From Ilyonectria destructans (Eukaryota; Ascomycota; Sordariomycetes; Hypocreales; Nectriaceae), in the NCBI GenBank assembly GCA_020740775.1, contig JAHEWK010000006.1, positions 1,798,001 through 1,862,000 on the forward strand: a stretch of DNA of 64,000 bases. The letters run 5' to 3'. Under the pieces are notes generated by a model. That model had not been told where the DNA came from. It saw only the letters and a program-made list of their open reading frames with translations, and made no database searches. The position numbers and the translations under genes were made by a program. Positions 58,241-64,000 of the stretch are shown one piece after another. The stretch's first letter is position 1. Each line of letters begins with the position of its first letter.

Positions 58241-59889
58241 TGCGCAGGACGACGGAGCAGAGAAGATCCGTAACAGCACCGACTGCGTGGATGTCGTTGC
58301 GCCGTTGAACCGCAGTACAGCCCCTCGGGAAATGCAGGTAATGCGCCCACTTATTGCCGCTCGCTGCAAGCAAGCAAGTGTGATGCGATGCGGTCCAGGG
58401 CAGCTAGAGTGAGTGATGCGGTACGCGGCGATTCAGTTGGTGATGCAGACGCCAGAAGCCGCGGCACAGAAGAGTGGGCGTCGGGCCCTTGATGAAGGAA
58501 GCTGGCAAAGTTGTCTATCAGCAACGATCCGCATCCGTCTGAGTGCCCATGCCCGAGCGACTCATGTACGAGCGATAAACCTGGTGCCTACGAAGCGTGC
58601 GATATGGATGATTTCCCCATCATTATGCTCTCGGGGGACCACCTGTAGCACGAAGTAGTCCGCCTCCGCTATCGAGTCTGGCGCTATAATCACTGCCTGT
58701 AAGCTACCTGCTACGGTATGCTGTGAAAGGCAATGGCGGGCACTGCGTAAGGAGCTGTACTGCGTACGGAGCCGAGCTGCTGTCATCATGAAACGGCCCT
58801 TTACATGAGAATCCTGGCTCTCCCTTTGCCCCCCTGGACCTCCGTGGAGGACTCGTCTATCGGCTTAGCTCCCCCTTTGATCCCCCCGTTGTCGAGTCAT
58901 TGGTTCATGGTGGTCGCTCCCCTCCAGACGTTATGGCCATGTCCTGATCCATGCGGCTGCTGCATGATCTTTGTTTGTTTCCTCGCTATCCGCTGATGCG
59001 TCTCGAAATTACAATGTAGGATCGCCATGCCTGTGACGCCCGGCCGCCCCCGCGCTGCCTGGGTACGGGACCTAATTTCAAATCTGTTCTGTCTCTGCCG
59101 CGGATCTAAGACGCTCTCGATTCCTTTGGAATGTACCAAATGCGAAGTAGCCTTCTGGGATGCAGGGAATGACATCAACGGCTGAATAGCCGCGTTCCTT
59201 AAACTCGGGAGTCGGGAACCATAGCACACTCTGTGATCTGGTTCTGACGCATCGGGTCAATACTGCGATCATCTCCCGTAGCCACAATATCTTCTTCATA
59301 TAAATGCCTGGCAAATATTCGCATCGTCATGAGATATCGCCGCCGCCGCGAGAGGGGCAGTAGTACCTCCGACACAATGTAAAAGACATCCAGATCTTAT
59401 CTTGTCACCAATTTTAAAATGCTCAATTGGGATCGCCTTCTCATGAGACATTCCGCCGCTGCGGTGCCAAGTGCACAATTGACGGTTACTTGCTCGGGCG
59501 GAGCGGCGCGATAACCGCCCGCACGTTGATAAACGACCATGTTGGAGGCTCGCCATAACCCAGGCGCAGACAGACCTAGAGATGAGCTAAATGTGGTAAA
59601 ACCACGAGACTAGGACAAAGCTGGTGTCAGGAGACGCTCGAGGGAGGAATCGTACGAAGGGACTGCTTCAAGGATTCTAACCCTGAATTGATCCAGATCT
59701 CCTCGTAGTATCGCAAGGGCAAGACAGTCCCCGTTCGGAGTTGAAAGTACAGGAGTTGGTAGATCAGACGGACTGGATAGCGTTATCTGAAAGAATGGGT
59801 TGGCGCTTCTCGACCGTGTTGTCTAATGCAGTAGATTGCCGTACCCAAGTCCAGGACGGCGATTTCGGGAAATTCTTAAATAAGGCAGG

Positions 59890-60173
59890 CGTCGAGTCGA
59901 ATCCTGACCGGGCCTACTCCATACACTGACCATTAATGAGAGGGTTAGTCCTCAGCGTTAAACTGGCATGTGCGTTGAGACATGATTGTATAGTTGTCCT
60001 TCATAGATAGCCATTCCACTTCGCCAATAACAGTGGTGTCTTAGAACACCTGGCCCACAACTTCTTGCCAACAAAAACTAGTTGGTGTCTCAAAACACAT
60101 ACCAGCCTAACACTGGAGACTAACCCTCTCATTTCTGGCCAGTGTAGACCTGATGCTGGGATTCGACTCGACG
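59890..60173. repeat. Long imperfect inverted repeat, probable transposon remnant
   Basis: The left arm (59890-59982) and the right arm (60086-60173) are inverted copies. Outermost 15 bp (CGTCGAGTCGAATCC) match exactly, a 17-bp block around ATGAGAGGGTTAGTC matches exactly, and the inner 32 bp match at 24 positions, most differences being C/T or G/A transitions. Between the exact blocks the arms differ in length by about 5 bp. The spacer is about 103 bp and itself contains small palindromes (GGTGTCTTAGAACACC at about 60042). The inner arm starts CAGTGTTAGGC on the minus strand, similar to hAT-type ends, but no target duplication is evident. Origin as a nested or worn DNA element is inference. 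Confidence 0.75.
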
Positions 60174-60811
60174 TAGGATCATGTGGCCAACCAATATGTT
60201 GGCTACCTAGCATCTCAATGCCCTGGGGAGAAGACATAAGTTAAGTGCGGTCAGTAACAATGGGAAACAGCATCTTATAGATCAAAATGTAATTACTTGC
60301 ATGTGATGTTTTAACTCCACGACATTTGCAATCCTTCAAGGAGTTTGTGGCGCTGGCTGAGCAAGCTCCTGAGATCCAATACCCCAATAGCCAACTCAAA
60401 TCCTCTGTTCTGATGCCCTCAGCAAAGCCTACAAAGCGCCTAGAAAACCTTACTGGCTTCACAAGAAGTCATGTTCGCCTCTACACTCTTCTTGTCACCC
60501 ATGTCATTTTGAAGTGTTCGCAATTTCGCAGTGGATCATGAGTGGATGGATGGCTGCATTGTGATCTGGAACACCAGCGTTCCTATCTTGCAAAGCCCTG
60601 CCAATGAATAACCGCAGATACCCACTTAGAGACCTAACATCGTAACTCGTTGCTAGCTCCAAGGTATTGATTGTCTCGGCTTGGCTCGTATTCTGTTTCA
60701 TCTGGGTTTTCATAAATCCACATGGCTGTAACATTCTTCTTAAATGGCTACTGACGGCAGCACCTAAGCTGGTTCCCTGAGTGACCACTGTCCATCATCC
60801 CCTTGTCCACC

Positions 60812-62315
60812 ATGAGGTTCACACATTCGATTCACCAAGCTATCGCGCCAATTATACTTAGCTCACATCTTTGGACAGTGACAGAGGCTCACCCTGTCGA
60901 TGAGCAGATCATTTTCTCACTGGAACCCTCAGCAGCAATTTCCTGCCCGGATTCCGTGTTGAACTGTGGCGCGGATGACTGTCAACTGAAACTATCGCTC
61001 CATGATGTTTCCAAGCCCGTTTGTGCGGTATGTGCAGCAATAATATCTTTACCATGTTGATGAAGTTGACACGAGGGATAGGGAAAATATGAAGGCTGTG
61101 ATTGTCTGATCGAGGAAGACGTCAGTTCCGGGATGCGAAAACAGAATCCCGTAATAAACCCCGTAACCGACAGTTTCTCTCCTGCGGTGAAGGCGACACC
61201 TCCAATATCCCCTCATTTAGAATGCTCGCAGGAGTTTGAGAGCGTTAACGTCTTGGATTTCTGGCAAAAGTAAGTACTCAGTGTTTATCTCGGATGGCCC
61301 GCCAACTAACTGCATCCAGCTTGGGTATTAAATTCGGATGGGATCTCGAAACGAGTGATCATAAGTGGGACGTATATGTTGCTAAAGAGCATATATACGG
61401 AGAAAAATATGGCGAAATGGCTGTCGAATTCGAGTGGAGGAGCAATCTAGATGTTGCTTGCACGACTGAAAGCTCGGATATGATTTGGGACGGCCTTGCT
61501 AACCCGCCTTGTGAGTCCATTAATTTTGATGTCCCTGTGGACATCTCTGAACACAAAGTTCTGACCTCCCCCCTAGGTCGCCCCGACGATTACACAGTTG
61601 CCCGCTCAGCCTCGTTGAAGTTCGATTGCGGTGAAATCAAGTACAGAATCCACCATAATAAGCCAGCCTCCCGCGGACCAGTGCGCGAACCCCCGTTGGA
61701 TACCGTTGAGAATGCCGAGTGGGAACACAAAGGCGGTAACGTGTACAATGGGTTCTGCGCAAAGATCAAGCGTGAGCAGCCGCTCAAGATCACCGTCTAC
61801 CTGCAAGGACAAGACCTACTTCCCCACCAGGACTTTTACCTCCAATCTAACATTGAACTGTCTTGGAAACCCGGCTCTCATGAGGAGCTAGAGGCTGGCT
61901 GTGGCCAGACATGCGAGGAGGCGATGCACATTTTTCGAGCAAGTTCCTTGGGTCATTTGGGGGGTGAGTTCTCCAGGTTGCAACCCATCTGAGTGTGACC
62001 TTGCTAATAACCCCACAGATGACAAGTCGTTGATGGCACGAGCAGCTTCTTACGATGTAGGCTGTGGGACATACTCTTATGCTTTCCGAGATGGTACAGA
62101 GTCTCTATAACTTAAAAACGCAGGGTGTTCTAGCCTGTCTCACGACACTTGTTACAATGCGAACTAGTCGCTGTCTGAGTGAGTCTGCCTGCGAAGACAC
62201 AAATGGAAAGCTCCTCAGACTGGGGAAGGAGATCAACTTCTTCACGCATAGCACGTCTTGCCACGCCTGTCACGCCTGTCACTCCATAGTGCGGCGGGAT
62301 GAGCATTGCAAATAG
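60812..62315 (+). CDS. Predicted secreted cysteine-rich protein of unknown function; 3' end model uncertain
   Basis: Exons 60812-61027, 61082-61269, 61320-61963, 62019-62093 and 62134-62315 give 434 residues. The N-terminus (IAPIILSSHLWTVTEA before HPVDEQ) looks like a signal peptide. Conserved-looking stretches are KYEGCDCLI, the central beta-rich region (KFGWDLETSDHKWDVYV, GEMAVEFEWRSN), CGQTCEEAMHIF and SYDVGCGTYSYAF; cysteines come in pairs. The tail HSTSCHACHACHSIVRRDEHC is very Cys/His-rich. I do not recognise the family. The last intron is a problem: 62094-62133 is only 40 nt, and a 30-nt alternative (acceptor at 62123) ends the protein early at 62167 with 388 residues. A frameshift in a decaying gene would explain both. 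Context (gene-poor, next to the inverted repeat) suits an accessory secreted protein. Confidence 0.6.
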
Positions 62316-63183
62316 CACGGCAACCAAGCATTCATGGTCCTGGAGGAGCTTGTCGGCATCTTAGACACGGCAACATGCCAATCAGGCTTTGAGAATATAC
62401 TCTGCCGGCGTACTCACGTCGTGGGAAGTTCTATCTAGGCCGCTTGTAAGGTGTTTGAGGCCAAAGTAGAGCGACGACCGGTGTTTGGCGTATTGGAGGC
62501 CCCGAGCAGGGGATTGTTGACTTGGGTATGAATGCTGAGGACAATATGAATACCTAGAACAATACCTACCAGGGGTGGATGGAGAAATCCATTGACCTTC
62601 CAAGTGATGCGGAGCATAGTCCTCGCAAGGAGAGTAGTGATATAAGTGCATGAATAGAGATGATTTTAGAAGTGACATGAGCGGCCTGATTTCACAAGTT
62701 CGTAGGCCCCAGGTTGAGTGCTTGGAAGGCGATATTCAAGATGGGATACATAAATGGATATGCCCAACAGGTGCAAAGCCACAACGCTCAGACTTGATTT
62801 CGTAGCAGTGGCCTGTCCAACTCATATCCACGAGCATACGCACGTAGCTTGCGTTCTGGCATGCTCATCTACTGGAATATGGCACGAGAAATAATACGGT
62901 GCGAGAGGTGGAGGCCGAAACATGTTTTGAAGAAGAAAGCATAGCGGGGAACAATGGTCATGAGCTTTTATTGTTTCATTGACTTTGACTGATACCCTCC
63001 CATGGGGATACCAAGTCGTAGCTAAAGCCCACGACACATAGGTCGAGGGGAGCACTTGCACACGACTCGCGTGAGCACGTCCTCTCAAAGTCGTCACTTC
63101 TCGCATCACATTGATTGGTATATCCTCAATTGCCCTGACCCGTTTTACCCCGAACGCCATGAAATGCACTCCAGACTGGCTAT
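62316..63183. other. Convergent 3' flanks, nothing recognised
   Basis: 868 nt between the secreted-protein gene and eL30, both converging. No gene, repeat or RNA found. Confidence 0.4.
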
Positions 63184-63773
63184 TTAAGCCTGCTGGTCGC
63201 TAAGGATGTCGGAGTCACCAGCGTCGAGGATGGCCATGGTGGAGCATCGGAAGAGCTTACCGCAAGCGGTACCGAGCTCAATCTGCAAAGGGGAAACAGG
63301 TAAGCAAATGAACCCTCCAAAGTCTAGCGAGACTTTTTCTCTGGGCAAGCTTCAAGAATTGCTTCTTGGGCTAGAGAAGTGCTTTCAAGTAGGAAGCACT
63401 CCTGAGAAATAAGAACCATCTTGCAGGGAGCCCGCAAGATGGGGAACAGTGTAGGAGACATGAGCGCGTCGACTTACGTTGTTGCCGGAGAAGTGGTGGA
63501 TGGGAGCCTTGGACAGCATGCTGTAGTACTCGAGCTCACTCTTGCGGAGAGGCGGAGTGTTGCCAGCGATGATGATCAGCTTGGCCTTGCCGGATCGGAG
63601 GCTCTTGAGGGTGGACTTGTAGCCAAGAGTGACTGAAAAAAAAAACGTTGTCAGCGATTAATTCCAATGCCAGCGAGGAGACGGCATCGCGTACCCTTTC
63701 CGGACTTAATCACCAGCGCCAACTTGGAGTTGATGCTGTTGGCATCCTTCTTGCTCTTCTTAACGGGGGCCAT
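63184..63773 (-). CDS. RPL30: 60S ribosomal protein eL30
   Basis: Structural protein of the large subunit at the subunit interface. Exons 63773-63695, 63632-63478 and 63282-63184 (introns 62 and 195 nt) give 110 residues, the family length. [20 protein letters not shown], the core [40 protein letters not shown] and the end [20 protein letters not shown] are textbook eL30. L30 belongs to the L7Ae-like RNA-binding fold that recognises kink-turns. The first intron has the unusual donor GTACGC right after the GKG codons, while its branch (GCTGAC) and T-rich acceptor are normal. In yeast L30 represses splicing of its own transcript by binding near the first donor; whether that happens here is not known. 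Confidence 0.97.
63633..63694 (-). other. Intron 1 of RPL30 with weak donor
   Basis: 62-nt intron, donor GTACGC, candidate branch GCTGAC and a run of ten T before CAG. Most introns in this window use GTRAGT or GTATGT; this is one of the weakest donors. Confidence 0.8.
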
Positions 63774-64000
63774 TTTGACGGATTGGTGCTCGTGGACTGG
63801 CGATTTGTCGTTGGGTGATGGAGTGCTGAGGTTCAATCTCGAAAAGTTCGTGGACTCCGGGAGTTTTGGATATGCGAGGTGGGCTGCGTGGCGGGGCAGG
63901 GCTGCGACCCGCCTAGCCAATGAGGGCACCCACACCTCCGGCGCAAGCCCTAAAGGCCCGAAGTTTAGGCGGAGGCACCACGCCGAAGACCGAAGTCCTG
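63774..64000. promoter_or_regulatory. Upstream region of RPL30
   Basis: Leader and proximal promoter up to the window edge, CT-rich on the coding strand near the start codon. A CCAAT-like site lies at about 63916-63920 on the plus strand. No further gene begins before the end. Confidence 0.4.

Larger units (their letters stand above)
57588..60811. other. 3.2-kb divergent intergenic region with repeats
   Basis: Between the coiled-coil gene and the secreted cysteine-rich gene. It holds a 15-bp repeat in the coiled-coil leader (57651-57706), a GCTGAT-type microsatellite (58164-58240) and a long inverted repeat (59890-60173). Frames at 60241-60788 do not match anything I know. The right half looks like accessory, transposon-worn sequence. 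Confidence 0.45.

Noticed and set aside
59891..59905. TCGAATCC resembling a tRNA T-loop
   Set aside because: No acceptor stem, D-arm or anticodon arm can be built upstream, and the same sequence recurs inverted in the other arm of the repeat.
60504..60788. 94-codon minus-strand frame next to the secreted gene, considered as a transposase fragment
   Set aside because: No transposase or reverse transcriptase motif could be recognised; kept only as part of the intergenic description.

Overview
The window is nuclear DNA of a filamentous ascomycete (Pezizomycotina), most likely a Sordariomycete. The evidence is short spliceosomal introns (about 50-140 nt, GTRNGT...YAG), GC-rich coding sequence, single-copy eukaryotic housekeeping genes, and a protein set typical of that class (Axl2, Vac7, an Mon1-Ccz1 subunit, a Mug65-type dysferlin protein, a RlpA-like secreted protein). 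I do not assign a genus. I see no operon, prophage, CRISPR array, rRNA or convincing tRNA.

Layout. 1-1508 (-): 5' part of an AMP-binding acyl/aryl-CoA ligase cut by the window edge. 3638-4746 (+): complex I 24-kDa subunit. 5030-6862 (-): acidic kelch protein. 8531-9838 (+): fungal ubiquitin-like-domain protein with an Asn/Ser-rich insert. 10571-12651 (-): uncharacterised glycosylated multi-pass membrane protein. 13594-15046 (+): CorA-like membrane protein. 15922-18381 (+): CCZ1. 19161-20063 (-): RlpA-like/DPBB secreted protein. 22291-23309 (-): EFM6-type methyltransferase. 24758-27793 (+): AXL2-like cadherin-domain membrane protein. 30916-33159 (+): PP2C phosphatase (Ptc2/3 type). 34378-37032 (-): PPR-like, probably mitochondrial protein. 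37764-39223 (-): dysferlin-domain protein. 40842-41396 (+): small calcofluor-white-hypersensitive-type protein. 41784-44582 (-): PRP6. 44932-46160 (+): DIM1. 46967-49543 (-): VAC7. 55667-57587 (-): coiled-coil protein. 60812-62315 (+): cysteine-rich predicted secreted protein of unknown function. 63184-63773 (-): ribosomal protein eL30.

The genes are mostly unrelated core functions: respiration, vacuole fusion and PI(3,5)P2 control (CCZ1, VAC7), splicing and rRNA modification (PRP6 and DIM1 share a 349-nt divergent promoter), translation (eL30, EFM6), polarity and signalling (AXL2, PP2C). There is no biosynthetic cluster around the CoA ligase.

The accessory-looking parts are an AT-rich MITE-like element with 45-bp terminal inverted repeats (37268-37485), a long imperfect inverted repeat (59890-60173) next to the unknown secreted gene, which itself has a doubtful last intron or frameshift, and gene-poor gaps of 3.1 kb (27794-30915) and 6.1 kb (49544-55666). 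I found no clear new multi-gene system. All exon borders were set by eye from splice signals, reading frame and family conservation.
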